Source of the DNA: an uncultured Taibaiella sp.
GTDB taxonomy: Bacteria > Bacteroidota > Bacteroidia > Chitinophagales > Chitinophagaceae
DNA length: 26,651 nucleotides
Assembly: GCA_946886975.1 (NCBI GenBank)
Contig: CAMPJV010000003.1
Coordinates: forward strand, 1 to 26,651
Direction of reading: 5' to 3'
Shown here: in pieces, positions 9,201 through 16,187 of the stretch
Numbering within the stretch: the stretch's first letter is position 1
How the letters are laid out: each line of letters begins with the position of its first letter
Notes under the pieces: model-generated
Told to the model about the DNA's origin: nothing
Seen by the model: only the letters and a program-made list of their open reading frames with translations
Databases searched by the model: none
Position numbers and translations under genes: made by a program

Positions 9201-9421
9201 CCGGTGATACCAGCCGCATTTATTTCCGATTTCTTATAAAGAATCTGAAGACGCGAATTCCTATAGTAGACACTCGAGGGCGAAGGGATAGTTGAAGCCG
9301 TTGAACCAGTTCCTAAGCCGATCTGCACAGTGACCTGGGCGTCCGAAAGAATAGATGAAAAAACGGCAATAAGCAACACCAAACAGGTAACAATTCTCTT
9401 CATAAGTGGGTAATTATTCAA
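6275..9421 (-). CDS. Large secreted T9SS type B (gliding C-terminal domain) protein with GEVED and Ig-like domains
   Basis: This is a 1048-residue cell-surface or secreted protein exported by Sec and then the type IX system. A signal peptide follows Met7 (KRIVTCLVLLIAVFSSILSDAQ), so the true start may be the ATG at 9403 rather than 9421. The order is: an N-terminal beta-sandwich region (about 30-210), an Ig-like segment, a GEVED domain (about 305-465, ending NGETEDYLVEI), then Ig-like repeats. Two of these are near copies sharing WYxVPxGG, YYVSQT or WYVSQT, and NCES or GCES. PKD-like modules follow, then the type B C-terminal domain starting FFPNAFTPNNDGKNDLF and ending EDKGEVMLVR. Such proteins are usually adhesins or surface-matrix proteins. 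The role is unknown. A -7 element lies at 9557-9564. Confidence 0.9.
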   Translation of the reverse strand: MNNYPLMKRIVTCLVLLIAVFSSILSDAQVTVQIGLGTGSTASTIPSPSSVYYRNSRLQILYKKSEINAAGITGPQILDQIQFNTTALPLYAMPNYSIRIKHYAGATLTAYDPGPFTTVYNNVNFMPTLGWNSFLFTTPFIWNDQDNILLELCWDLVVPNWNNSGTVEFTAEPQSMLYFWNDVTIACPSVPTLDNSNYRPNIKFRFTPLGPCAGAPSAGNASISSTCPTTLGLFNYTLATGISIQWQKKTTCTNWSNIPNATSAYYAVTSQGMPTQYRAYVICSNSGSSDTSNIINLASIAPCYCASNASSSLNDDISNVTVGAFSNASTCGVSAPGPGSMAGMYSNFTGGAPIRINKNTPTPFSIQALNCNTTNLTYGIAIFIDYNMNGTFETTERVAASPLTVSPMAAFTGNLTVPASAATGVTGMRVILESGTPGGSINPCNTTYTNGETEDYLVEILYAPTATGGGVYCSGDSVTLAATAQGFNPTFLWKLPNGSYDTSSVLNFPNIQASSNGYYTVYVLINTCPGFPPDTSGGTVVPLLVNPTPPKPIVAPIIVYCEGDPFDSIAVHGKNLLWYTVPTGGIPSASPPVINTTQFGTFTYYVSQTITNCESPRSAVTISVAPKPAPPIVESPVGYCQGDEASPLSALGQNIRWYSVPSGGVGTPVVPTPTTNAQGTFTWYVSQTVAGCESDRIPVVVNVSYVPNALILASKPYVCQYDTMTLTYFGNALTTANFLWTLPKGATIEDGAGRGPLSIRFDSAGIQRVRLTVDNDGCKGPEAFLDVPVRLAPVFTLDLQDEACQGEVVNIAVKHSTTGIDVYDWKGFAGGEVIYGSPTAGPYGIKWNTPGLKVLDVKATDETCNSLPFFDTILIHELPDASITISKNNICTGDTVEFRGPYDIGNSYRWEPSQYFGASHSDVDSGVIDFTRYVTLYVTNRFNCTASDSVLIEAKPCCNIFFPNAFTPNNDGKNDLFRAITVGTHQITAFRVQNRWGQVVFNSGDEFNGWDGTFNGKPQDMGTYFYYIKYKCSDGNFYEDKGEVMLVR

Positions 9422-9556
9422 TTAACTGATGATAAGGGACTTGTGTTTGATCGGACACGGATGTCGGAAACAAGCCACCAAGCCAATTATTATAGACGGG
9501 TGGCGGCACCGAAACGTTGGGTAAAAATCCAAAAAAAGTTAAGTACCTGGGGATGG

Positions 9557-9564
9557 CAAAGATA
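9557..9564 (-). promoter_or_regulatory. -7 promoter element for the T9SS type B gene
   Basis: On the minus strand 9564-9557 reads TATCTTTG, an exact TAnnTTTG match, about 135 bases before the start codon. That gives a long 5' leader. No clear -33 TTG was found. The 175-base gap between the two T9SS genes holds nothing else that I recognise. Confidence 0.45.
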
Positions 9565-9596
9565 GAATAATTAAGATAGTATGATATGTCGGTTTT

Positions 9597-12389
9597 CTAT
9601 TTAAGTACGACCAATCTGGTCGTTTTTCGTGAGGACCCGGATGACACCACGCATAAATATGTACCGGGCAACAGGGAGACGGTAGAAAGCTCCATCGCGT
9701 GCTGATTGGCTGAAACAGACCGTTCAAGCTGCTTCTGGCCGGTTATGGAGTAAACTGTTACAGATACCGAACCCGCTTTGGCAAACTCATTTTGCCAGCT
9801 TACGTAAACAACATTACTGGCCGGGTTTGGATATACCTCAACCCCGCCGCCAGAAGACGCAACATCGTCAACTGAACTGACCACGAGATCCTGCTTATAT
9901 ATGAAAACTCCGCCGGTGATATTACCCAATACCATTTCGTACCAGCCGTCGCCATCAAGGTCTGCAATGGCAGGGGCACTCCTGAAGCCTGAGAATTTGC
10001 CCAGCAGTGCATTTATATTTGAATAGGCCGAATCCACCTGGATGTATGGGGTTGTAACATTTCCATTCTCAAAGCCGCGGAACTTGTACAGGGTGCCGGA
10101 ATTGCTTCCCATGAGGATGAAATCGACACCCGTGTTATCCATCTTACCAATGTATGGCGCGCTAAAACCAGAGAATTTGTTCTGAGGATCGGCTTTTGCG
10201 AGCCCGAGCCTGCTGGACTGATGCTGTAACTTAAGATCATTCGTACCGACATTCTGGTAATAGGCCAGCCATCCTGTTTCGCCCCCGATCAGGAGGTCTT
10301 TTCTGCCGTCCTTATTGATATCGTAGATGAAGGGAGTGGCCGTCCTGAACGAATCAATGTTATTGTTGTTGACATCCTTTAAGATCGGCTCAGTCAATTG
10401 CCACTGGGGCTGGACATTGCCGGAGGAGGCGACATTCTTATAGAAGGAAATGGTGCCATCAATATGCCCGACAACAAGATCGTCCTTGCCATCGTTGTCG
10501 AGGTCGCCAACGGCAGGGTATGCCCCGGCGACGTTGAGCGCGTGAATGCCAAGGAAATCGGTGGTTTGCTGCGTAAAGGATAAGTTATTGCCAACGCTTG
10601 TGTTTTCGTAATAGGCTATCCTGGCCCTTAGCGGACCCACGCCCTGAAAGAAACCATCGCTACCCACAAACAGATCTGGCTTGCCGTCTTTGTTGTAGTC
10701 GTATATCATGGGGTGCGCACCAGTGCCCATATCGATGGCTTTGTCGACGAAAAAGCTGTCGCTCTGATAAGTGTATACCGGGTTGCTTGGGGTACCAGTG
10801 TTCTTGTAGTATGCTATACAGCTGTAGTTCTCGGAATTGCCTGCAGAGTTAGGAGCGATGAGAATATCCTGCTTAGCATCCTGATCAACATCCAGCCAGA
10901 AAGCAGCGGGGAAGACATCCTTATGAAAGACATGTCCGCCTGTCTTCCAACTAGTGTCCTGAGCGATGATCGTGTCTATGGGGTAGTTGTAATCATTCTT
11001 GCCGTTGGTGAGATATTGAATTTTCGTGTAGGAGACACCACCATTCAGGTAGTCGTAATCGTCGTCGCCATCCATGTCGAGCAGACACAAAGTGTTTCCG
11101 GTGTGGGTGGTTTTGAGCGGTGGAATGATGGGCTGTGACTGAGGGCAATCTATGCCAAGCGTCTGCAACATAACTCCGCCCTGGTAAACCTTACCCCAGC
11201 AGCCATCCTTCTTATTAATCAGGATACTATCGCACGGAAGGCCGTCCTCCACCTGATAGTTTTTATAGAAAGCAATGTGGCCTCCGCTGAAAGCAAAAGC
11301 AAAGAAGTCGAGGTCGCCATCGCCGTCGATGTCCATAATGGCTGGTATGTCGCTGTTTGGCTCTACGTAGGCATTAACGTCGCCGACGGGAGGACTGGAT
11401 ACCCAGTATATTTTATCAATGAAAATGTTGTTACCTCCCCGGCTAGTTGCCTTGAAAATGAGCCGGAGCGAGTCAGAAACCATGGAAGCGGGCATAGGAA
11501 AGGTGTAGTTGTACCATCCGTTGCCAGATTTAGTATCGGGCAGATTGATGGAACGGGAACGGGCGACACCGCCGAGGTATGCTGCATTGTTGAGCGTAGC
11601 ATCGTAACTAAGGTAGACACCGACGCTATCCGCATTGCCTGAGAAATTGTTATCCCTATATATCCAGAAGCTGACCATGCCATTCTTGCCAAGGCCGTTG
11701 GATTTCCTGATCTTTCTTGATACAAGGAGGGCGGTATTACCAGAAGGTATATTGGCGCTGTTGAACCGCGTCATGCCGCTGCCGGATGCAGGTATGGTAG
11801 TTGGGTTTGTGCCCGAGGTTTCGCGGCTCCAGCCCGTGCCAGATGTAATCCAGCCGTAGGGAGGAAAGGAAGCGTTGTCGAAGTCTTCGCTATTGGGAGT
11901 GAGCGGGCTGTAAAGCAGCTCGGTGTAGTACGTGAAATTCAGCTCATTATTGTTGTAGTAGCCCCTGTAAACACTGAAGCCGCCCACCCCGCGATGGAAG
12001 AGATCGGGGATGTTGTCGCAATTGTAATCTTCCAGCTTAAGGTAGGTGGAGACATACCTGTAGCCGTACTTGACAGGGAAATTGCGCTCATATTGCTGAC
12101 GGTACTTATAGACAGGGTTGCCGGGAGTGCCATAGTTGATGTAGGTCTTGACCTGGACAGACCCCTTCTCATAAATCACGAGGTCTTTCACACCATCGTT
12201 ATTCAGATCGCCCATGGCAAACTGGGGAGTATTGAACCCACCGGAGAACGCCATCGTCTTTTCCACTCCATTCGCTATTACCTTAAAGGCAGTATCTGGT
12301 TTGAAGACCTCTCCCTGGCCCTGGGCAATGGCCTGTGCTGTAAGTAATGAACAGATGGTAACAGGTAGGAATGAACGGAAAAGCCTCAT
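9597..12389 (-). CDS. FG-GAP/VCBS-repeat secreted protein with inserted jelly-roll domain, T9SS type A
   Basis: This is a 930-residue secreted protein. It has a signal peptide (cleavage after AIA, about residue 22) and many integrin-like FG-GAP/VCBS blades with Asp-rich calcium loops: DLNNDGVKDL (61-70), DYNCDNIPDL (121-130), DIDGDGDLDF (353-362), DMDGDDDYDY, DYNKDGKPDL, DLDNDGKDDL, DINKDGRKDL and DLDGDGWYEM. Together they suggest a beta-propeller. A separate domain at about 168-333 (DFDNASFPPYGW ... SFWIYRDNN ... NIFIDKIYW) looks like the choice-of-anchor-J/MAM-like jelly-roll seen in T9SS substrates. The end (VEVYPNPASNVVYVSW to the final VVLK) is a type A sorting domain. It likely acts in surface binding. 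A -7 element at 12427-12434 drives it. Confidence 0.92.
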   Translation of the reverse strand: MRLFRSFLPVTICSLLTAQAIAQGQGEVFKPDTAFKVIANGVEKTMAFSGGFNTPQFAMGDLNNDGVKDLVIYEKGSVQVKTYINYGTPGNPVYKYRQQYERNFPVKYGYRYVSTYLKLEDYNCDNIPDLFHRGVGGFSVYRGYYNNNELNFTYYTELLYSPLTPNSEDFDNASFPPYGWITSGTGWSRETSGTNPTTIPASGSGMTRFNSANIPSGNTALLVSRKIRKSNGLGKNGMVSFWIYRDNNFSGNADSVGVYLSYDATLNNAAYLGGVARSRSINLPDTKSGNGWYNYTFPMPASMVSDSLRLIFKATSRGGNNIFIDKIYWVSSPPVGDVNAYVEPNSDIPAIMDIDGDGDLDFFAFAFSGGHIAFYKNYQVEDGLPCDSILINKKDGCWGKVYQGGVMLQTLGIDCPQSQPIIPPLKTTHTGNTLCLLDMDGDDDYDYLNGGVSYTKIQYLTNGKNDYNYPIDTIIAQDTSWKTGGHVFHKDVFPAAFWLDVDQDAKQDILIAPNSAGNSENYSCIAYYKNTGTPSNPVYTYQSDSFFVDKAIDMGTGAHPMIYDYNKDGKPDLFVGSDGFFQGVGPLRARIAYYENTSVGNNLSFTQQTTDFLGIHALNVAGAYPAVGDLDNDGKDDLVVGHIDGTISFYKNVASSGNVQPQWQLTEPILKDVNNNNIDSFRTATPFIYDINKDGRKDLLIGGETGWLAYYQNVGTNDLKLQHQSSRLGLAKADPQNKFSGFSAPYIGKMDNTGVDFILMGSNSGTLYKFRGFENGNVTTPYIQVDSAYSNINALLGKFSGFRSAPAIADLDGDGWYEMVLGNITGGVFIYKQDLVVSSVDDVASSGGGVEVYPNPASNVVYVSWQNEFAKAGSVSVTVYSITGQKQLERSVSANQHAMELSTVSLLPGTYLCVVSSGSSRKTTRLVVLK

Positions 12390-12426
12390 GGAAGTAATTT
12401 ATTGATGCTGACTACTCTAAAGACAC

Positions 12427-12434
12427 CAAAGTTA
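12427..12434 (-). promoter_or_regulatory. -7 promoter element for the VCBS-repeat gene
   Basis: Minus strand 12434-12427 reads TAACTTTG, an exact TAnnTTTG match, 37 bases before the ATG at 12389. It sits in the 47-base gap after the upstream SDR gene, so the VCBS gene can be transcribed on its own. No clear -33 element was found. Confidence 0.5.
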
Positions 12435-12436
12435 CG

Positions 12437-13258
12437 TTATCGGTTGGATTCGTATTTTCTTAATGGGGAGCCGGGTTCCTTGAGGAAATGCTTGTAAATG
12501 AGGCTGTCGGCGAGGGAGGGGAAGAGCTTGTTGAGCCAGACGGTGAGCTTGCCCTGGGTGGTCATGACGATGGACCTTCTTCGCCTTTCTGCAGCGTCTA
12601 ATATTCTCCGTGCACATTCTTCGGCGCTCATCAGCTTGCTCTCCTCGAGGGGTGTTTCTTCCTGGGTGCTGCCATCGGCGGTGCGGGCGACGTTGCGGAT
12701 ATTGGATGAGGTGAAGCCGGGGCTGACCCACATGATGTGGGTGCCGGTGTGGAGCAACTCGGTTCGGAGCGCTTCCATGAAGCCCTGCATGGCAAACTTG
12801 GATGAGGAGTAACCGGTGCGGCCGGGAAGGCCTCTGTAGCCTGCTATGCTTGAGACACCTATGACGATGCCTTTGTTCCTTATTATTGAAGGCAGGGCGA
12901 ATTTGGTGCAATAGACAGTGCCCCAGAAGTTAATGTCCATTAGTTCGCGGATGACATTCAGGTCGGCGTCTTCGAAGAGGGCGCGCATGGTGATGCCCGC
13001 ATTATTGATGAGGACGTCTACCCTGCCCCATTTGTTGAGAATGGCTGAAATGAAAGCCTGGCATTGATCCTCTTTACTTACGTCTGCCTTCAGGACGAGC
13101 AGATCGTTGCTGACGGGGAAAACCTGCTGCAGTTTTTCGATGTTCCTGGCGCAGATGGCCACTTTGGCGCCCCTGCTCAGTGCCTCATGCGCTAATGCCT
13201 TGCCTATGCCGGAGGAAGCGCCGGTGATGGCGATTATCTTATCCTTGAAAAGAGACAT
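12437..13258 (-). CDS. Short-chain dehydrogenase/reductase (SDR)
   Basis: This is a classical NAD(P)-dependent SDR oxidoreductase of 273 residues. The Rossmann motif TGASSGIG is at 12-19, the structural NNAG at 85-88, the active-site serine in GVSSIAGYRGLPGR (about 136-137), and the catalytic Tyr150 and Lys154 in YSSSK. The cofactor-loop ending CARN suggests NADP preference, which is inference. The C-terminal extension (ILDAAERRRRSIVMTTQGKLTVWLNKLFP) resembles membrane-associated DHRS7/DltE-like SDRs that act on lipids or retinoid-like substrates, but the substrate cannot be read from sequence. The gene is first on the minus strand after the repeat-bearing gap, and no promoter element was recognised. 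Confidence 0.92.
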   Translation of the reverse strand: MSLFKDKIIAITGASSGIGKALAHEALSRGAKVAICARNIEKLQQVFPVSNDLLVLKADVSKEDQCQAFISAILNKWGRVDVLINNAGITMRALFEDADLNVIRELMDINFWGTVYCTKFALPSIIRNKGIVIGVSSIAGYRGLPGRTGYSSSKFAMQGFMEALRTELLHTGTHIMWVSPGFTSSNIRNVARTADGSTQEETPLEESKLMSAEECARRILDAAERRRRSIVMTTQGKLTVWLNKLFPSLADSLIYKHFLKEPGSPLRKYESNR

Positions 13259-13672
13259 TCATCTGGTTTTGAAAGGCTAATGTACCGTGGTTTGGCGGTT
13301 TAATAAAACTGCAGTCAACCACTTTGGAGGAGCAGTGCACATCCGGTGCAGAAGGCAGGCAGAGCCGTTGCAAAGCCCTTGCAGATCCATGCTTACTCCG
13401 AATTTACCCCGTATTTAGCCCGTATATACCCCGTATATACTCCGTAGACCCGTACCGGACGCACCCTAGAGGCAGGGAGACGCGCTGTAGCACAGGGAGA
13501 AAAGATATTGGAGAAGGCTGAGGGATTGGGAGAGCAGTTACCTGAAAAGAAGAGAAACACGCCGCCGGAAATTTGTACACATAGGGTTGATAAGTACTGA
13601 AAGAGGCGGCTATATATTAAGGCACAATATTTTTAACTTCACTAAAACCAAAACAATTAATTGAATTTCAGA
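13259..13672. other. 414-base gene-free gap between divergent SDR and purE genes
   Basis: No credible gene is visible here. The gap must hold the promoters of two divergent genes. It also contains the 11-bp tandem array at 13329-13460. The right part (about 13461-13600) is purine-rich on the plus strand without recognisable structure. A weak -7-like TATTTTTA lies near 13628-13635 ahead of purE. Confidence 0.6.
13329..13460. repeat. Degenerate 11-bp tandem repeat array, about 12 units
   Basis: Cutting the sequence every 11 bases from 13329 gives units such as CATCCGGTGCA, GAGCCGTTGCA, AAGCCCTTGCA, GATCCATGCTT, ACTCCGAATTT, ACCCCGTATTT, AGCCCGTATAT, ACCCCGTATAT and ACTCCGTAGAC. Positions 4-5 are CC in nearly every unit. 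The left units end in GCA and the right ones in TTT or TAT, so the array drifts along its length. The period is close to one helical turn and is not a multiple of three, so it is not coding. Confidence 0.75.
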
Positions 13673-14128
13673 ATGAAAGTAATGATCATCATGGGTTCCC
13701 AGAGCGACGAGGGAATAATGAAAGAAGGCCAAAACTGGCTAAACTGGTTCGGAATAGAGAATGAAATGGTGGTGGCGTCGGCCCACCGAAATCCTGACAA
13801 AGTGAGGGAGCTAATGGTAACCGCCAAGGACAAAGGATTTGGCGTAGTGATAGCAGCGGCAGGGATGGCAGCGGCCTTACCCGGAGTTTGTGCGGCATAC
13901 ACTTCGCTGCCTGTTTTAGGAGTTCCGTTGGACGGCGGCCTACCCGGTGGGATAGACGCGCTGTATAGTATAATTCAGATGCCTGCGGGATTGCCTGTGG
14001 GTACCCTTGCAGTGGGCAAAGCTGGTGCCCGTAATGCAGCCGCCCTGGCTGCCAGAATTCTTGCGTTAAGCGACCCGGCAATTGCTGCTAAAGTGGAAGA
14101 GTTTAAGCAAAAGGAGTACAAGATCTGA
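13673..14128 (+). CDS. purE: N5-carboxyaminoimidazole ribonucleotide mutase (PurE)
   Basis: PurE converts N5-CAIR to CAIR in de novo purine synthesis. I choose the ATG at 13673 because the protein then begins MKVMIIMGSQSDEGIM, the usual PurE start. A TTG at 13661 would add four residues. Motifs: GSQSDEG (8-14), SAHRNP with the catalytic His38, AAAGMAAALPGV, LPVLGVPL and the late IIQMPAGLPVGTLAVGKAGARNAA region, together with normal length (151). The AGMAAALPG form, in place of AGGAAHLPG, is one I associate with Bacteroidota PurE. No purK is adjacent. The gene is followed by a 77-base gap before phoH. Confidence 0.95.
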   Translation: MKVMIIMGSQSDEGIMKEGQNWLNWFGIENEMVVASAHRNPDKVRELMVTAKDKGFGVVIAAAGMAAALPGVCAAYTSLPVLGVPLDGGLPGGIDALYSIIQMPAGLPVGTLAVGKAGARNAAALAARILALSDPAIAAKVEEFKQKEYKI

Positions 14129-14205
14129 TGCTGCGACTTAACACGACCATAACTGTGTAACTGGCTCTTTATCCTTAAATTAGATAAACTATAAATGAAA
14201 GCACA

Positions 14206-15225
14206 TTGACAGAAGCCATCATTAACCTTGAGACGGTCAACCCGATAGAATTCTTCGGTATTAACAATAGTAAGTTTGATATATTAAAGCGCAAGTTCCC
14301 TTTACTCAAAATCCTTTCGCGCGGATCTCAGGTGAAACTCTCCGGGCAGCCGGATGAGGTAGCAACAGCACAAGGCAAGATCTCCCAGGTCATTAAATAC
14401 CTTGAGCGAAATGGTCATCTGTCTGAAAATTACTTTGCCCGCATCCTTGGGGATGAAGAGCAGGGAGAAGCACCGGTGGAAGACGCCAACGTAAACAACG
14501 ACATACTGGTATTTGGCCCTAACGGTAAGGTGATAAGAGCGAAGACGGCTAACCAGAAAGCTATGGCAGCCGTGACGGAGAAGAATGATATTATCTTCGC
14601 GATCGGTCCGGCGGGTACGGGTAAAACGTATACTGCGGTAGCACTGGCTGTGAGGGCACTTAAGAATAAAGCAGTAAGAAAGATCATACTGACCCGTCCT
14701 GCGGTGGAAGCTGGTGAGAGCCTGGGCTTTCTTCCCGGGGACCTGAAGGAGAAGATCGACCCGTACCTGCGCCCGCTGTATGATGCGCTGGATGATATGA
14801 TACCCAGTGATAAGTTGAGCTATTACATGGCTAACAGGATCATTGAGATTGCACCACTGGCTTACATGCGTGGACGTACGCTTGACAATGCGTTTATCAT
14901 ACTGGATGAGGCGCAGAACTCTACGGACCTGCAACTTAAGATGTTCCTGACACGTATTGGTGCATCTGCGAAAGCGATCATTACGGGTGACCTTACACAG
15001 GTGGACCTACCGAAGAACCAAAAGTCGGGATTGGGTAAGGCGACGAAGATATTGAGGAATATAGACGGCATAGCGCATATCATGCTTGATGAGAGCGATG
15101 TGGTGCGTCACCGTCTTGTAAAACATATCATCAGGGCGTACGACCGTGAGCAGGAGCGTGAAGAGGCATACATAGAGCAGAAAGAACAGGAAAGACAGCA
15201 AGAGCGGGAAAGGCTTAAATCATAA
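14206..15225 (+). CDS. phoH: PhoH-family P-loop ATPase
   Basis: This is a PhoH-like (PhoL/YbeZ type) cytoplasmic ATPase, a family linked to RNA metabolism and stress. The N-terminal part (1-115) carries a KH-like region. The P-loop is GPAGTGKT (134-141), and the Walker B segment is FIILDEAQN, followed by TGDLTQVDLP. The charged C terminus (EREEAYIEQKEQERQQERERL) is predicted to be helical or coiled coil. The length (339) is typical. The start is TTG: the frame is closed by TAA at 14185-14187 and the first internal ATG is about residue 120. In many bacteria the gene neighbours ybeY, but not here. A terminator follows at 15251-15276. Confidence 0.93.
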   Translation: MTEAIINLETVNPIEFFGINNSKFDILKRKFPLLKILSRGSQVKLSGQPDEVATAQGKISQVIKYLERNGHLSENYFARILGDEEQGEAPVEDANVNNDILVFGPNGKVIRAKTANQKAMAAVTEKNDIIFAIGPAGTGKTYTAVALAVRALKNKAVRKIILTRPAVEAGESLGFLPGDLKEKIDPYLRPLYDALDDMIPSDKLSYYMANRIIEIAPLAYMRGRTLDNAFIILDEAQNSTDLQLKMFLTRIGASAKAIITGDLTQVDLPKNQKSGLGKATKILRNIDGIAHIMLDESDVVRHRLVKHIIRAYDREQEREEAYIEQKEQERQQERERLKS

Positions 15226-15250
15226 TTAAAAGTGAAATTGAGATAACGAG

Positions 15251-15276
15251 AAGTGCCGGCATTTTTGCTGGCACTT
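15251..15276 (+). terminator. Rho-independent terminator after phoH
   Basis: An 11-bp stem (AAGTGCCGGCA at 15251-15261 with TGCTGGCACTT at 15266-15276, one G-T pair) has a TTTT loop and is followed by the T-rich TCTTTATTT. It lies 25 bases after the phoH stop. Confidence 0.85.
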
Positions 15277-15324
15277 TCTTTATTTGGTTAGGGTGACAAG
15301 CAGATTGAGTTACTATAACAAAGA

Positions 15325-16035
15325 ATGGATATGTGCAGCAGACTGGTATTTATCTTGGCCCTGATTTTTACTTCCTATTTCAGTTTTGCGCAGGAACACC
15401 GGCATACAGTACCTGACTATAGAGAGATAGAGACCCTTACCAACGACAGGGGTTCGGCATTCTACTACCCTGAGCTTTTCAAACGATATGCAGCGAATGA
15501 TACGGAGCTTACGCTAAGAGACTATCGCCTGTTGTACTATGGATATTTCTTCCAGGATAACTATACACCATTTTACCGCACGCCGGAAGCAGATAGTGTG
15601 AGGCTGCTGCTGGGGGACAAAGACCACCTGACAAATGAAGAGTGGGAAGAGGTGATCCGGCTGAGTCACGTGAACCTCCGGAACAATCCGTTTGATCTGA
15701 AAGGGCTGAACATAGTGTGGGTGGCGCACCGACATACGGGTGACAGCGCAACTGCAAGGCTGTACTTTGACAAGCTGAAGAAGCTCGTGCAGACGATACT
15801 CTCAACGGGAGACGGTCTATCCGAAGCGACGGCGTTTCACATACTCAACGTGTCTCATGAATATGACATCATCAATATACTGGGATATGAGTACGGGGGA
15901 AATCAGAACCTCACTGACAAGAAATGTGACTACCTGTCTCTAAAGGTAAATGACGATAACTTATCGGGGCTGTACTTTGACGTGAACCAGATATTTGAGG
16001 GGTATAAGAAGAACATGTATACTAAAGAACCATAA
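15325..16035 (+). CDS. DUF4919 domain-containing exported protein
   Basis: This 236-residue protein has a signal peptide (LVFILALIFTSYFSFA, cleavage after about residue 22) and a DUF4919 domain over most of its length. Visible family features are DYREIETLTNDRGSAFYYPELFKRY, LTLRDYRLLYYGYFFQDNY and the helical segment around NPFDLKGLNIVWVAHRHTGDSATARLYFDKL. DUF4919 proteins are Bacteroidota periplasmic proteins of unknown function with a TPR-like feel. A second in-frame ATG two codons in is an equally possible start. The gene is flanked by the phoH terminator and by the long hairpin at 16052-16101, so it appears to be a single-gene unit. Confidence 0.88.
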   Translation: MDMCSRLVFILALIFTSYFSFAQEHRHTVPDYREIETLTNDRGSAFYYPELFKRYAANDTELTLRDYRLLYYGYFFQDNYTPFYRTPEADSVRLLLGDKDHLTNEEWEEVIRLSHVNLRNNPFDLKGLNIVWVAHRHTGDSATARLYFDKLKKLVQTILSTGDGLSEATAFHILNVSHEYDIINILGYEYGGNQNLTDKKCDYLSLKVNDDNLSGLYFDVNQIFEGYKKNMYTKEP

Positions 16036-16051
16036 GCATATTCTCCAAATG

Positions 16052-16101
16052 AAAAGCGAAGAGAGAAGCTCTGATGACAGGGGTATTCTCTCTTCGCTTT
16101 T
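16052..16101. terminator. Bidirectional terminator with 16-bp perfect stem
   Basis: AAAAGCGAAGAGAGAA (16052-16067) and its exact reverse complement (16086-16101) flank an 18-base loop. The A-run on one side and T-run on the other let it serve both the plus-strand DUF4919 gene and the convergent minus-strand gldA. Confidence 0.85.
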
Positions 16102-16136
16102 GTATTTGTGCTTGCCAACCTGTGTCGTATAAATGT

Positions 16137-16176
16137 ATTGCGAGAGGCTGCTTCGTCGTACCTCTTCGCAGTGACG
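16137..16176. repeat. REP-like imperfect hairpin element
   Basis: ATTGCGAGAGG, a 13-base loop, then CCTCTTCGCAGTGACG form an imperfect hairpin. It resembles the dispersed ATTGCGAGG...CGCAATGACG type of intergenic repeat found in many bacterial genomes. It lies just beyond the gldA stop codon. Copy number cannot be judged from one window. Confidence 0.5.
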
Positions 16177-16187
16177 TTCAGTGGGAG

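Noticed and set aside
10713..11138. Long plus-strand ORFs opposite the VCBS-repeat gene (also 11277-11642 and 11994-12347)
   Set aside because: They mirror the repeated Asp-rich calcium loops of the real minus-strand gene, which give open antisense frames.
12432..12911. Minus-strand ORF of 159 codons rich in His and Arg
   Set aside because: It is an alternate frame of the SDR gene with biased composition, so it is a shadow.
13324..13521. Plus-strand ORF of 65 codons across the 11-bp array
   Set aside because: It is generated by the repeat itself (RIYPVFSPY, PRIYSV pattern). The 11-base period is not a codon multiple and there is no other coding sign.
13673..14128. PurE with Ala where many PurE proteins have His (AGMAAALPG instead of AGGAAHLPG)
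   Set aside because: At first it looked like a lost active-site residue, but I recall the same variant in other Bacteroidota PurE proteins, so it is probably a clade feature.
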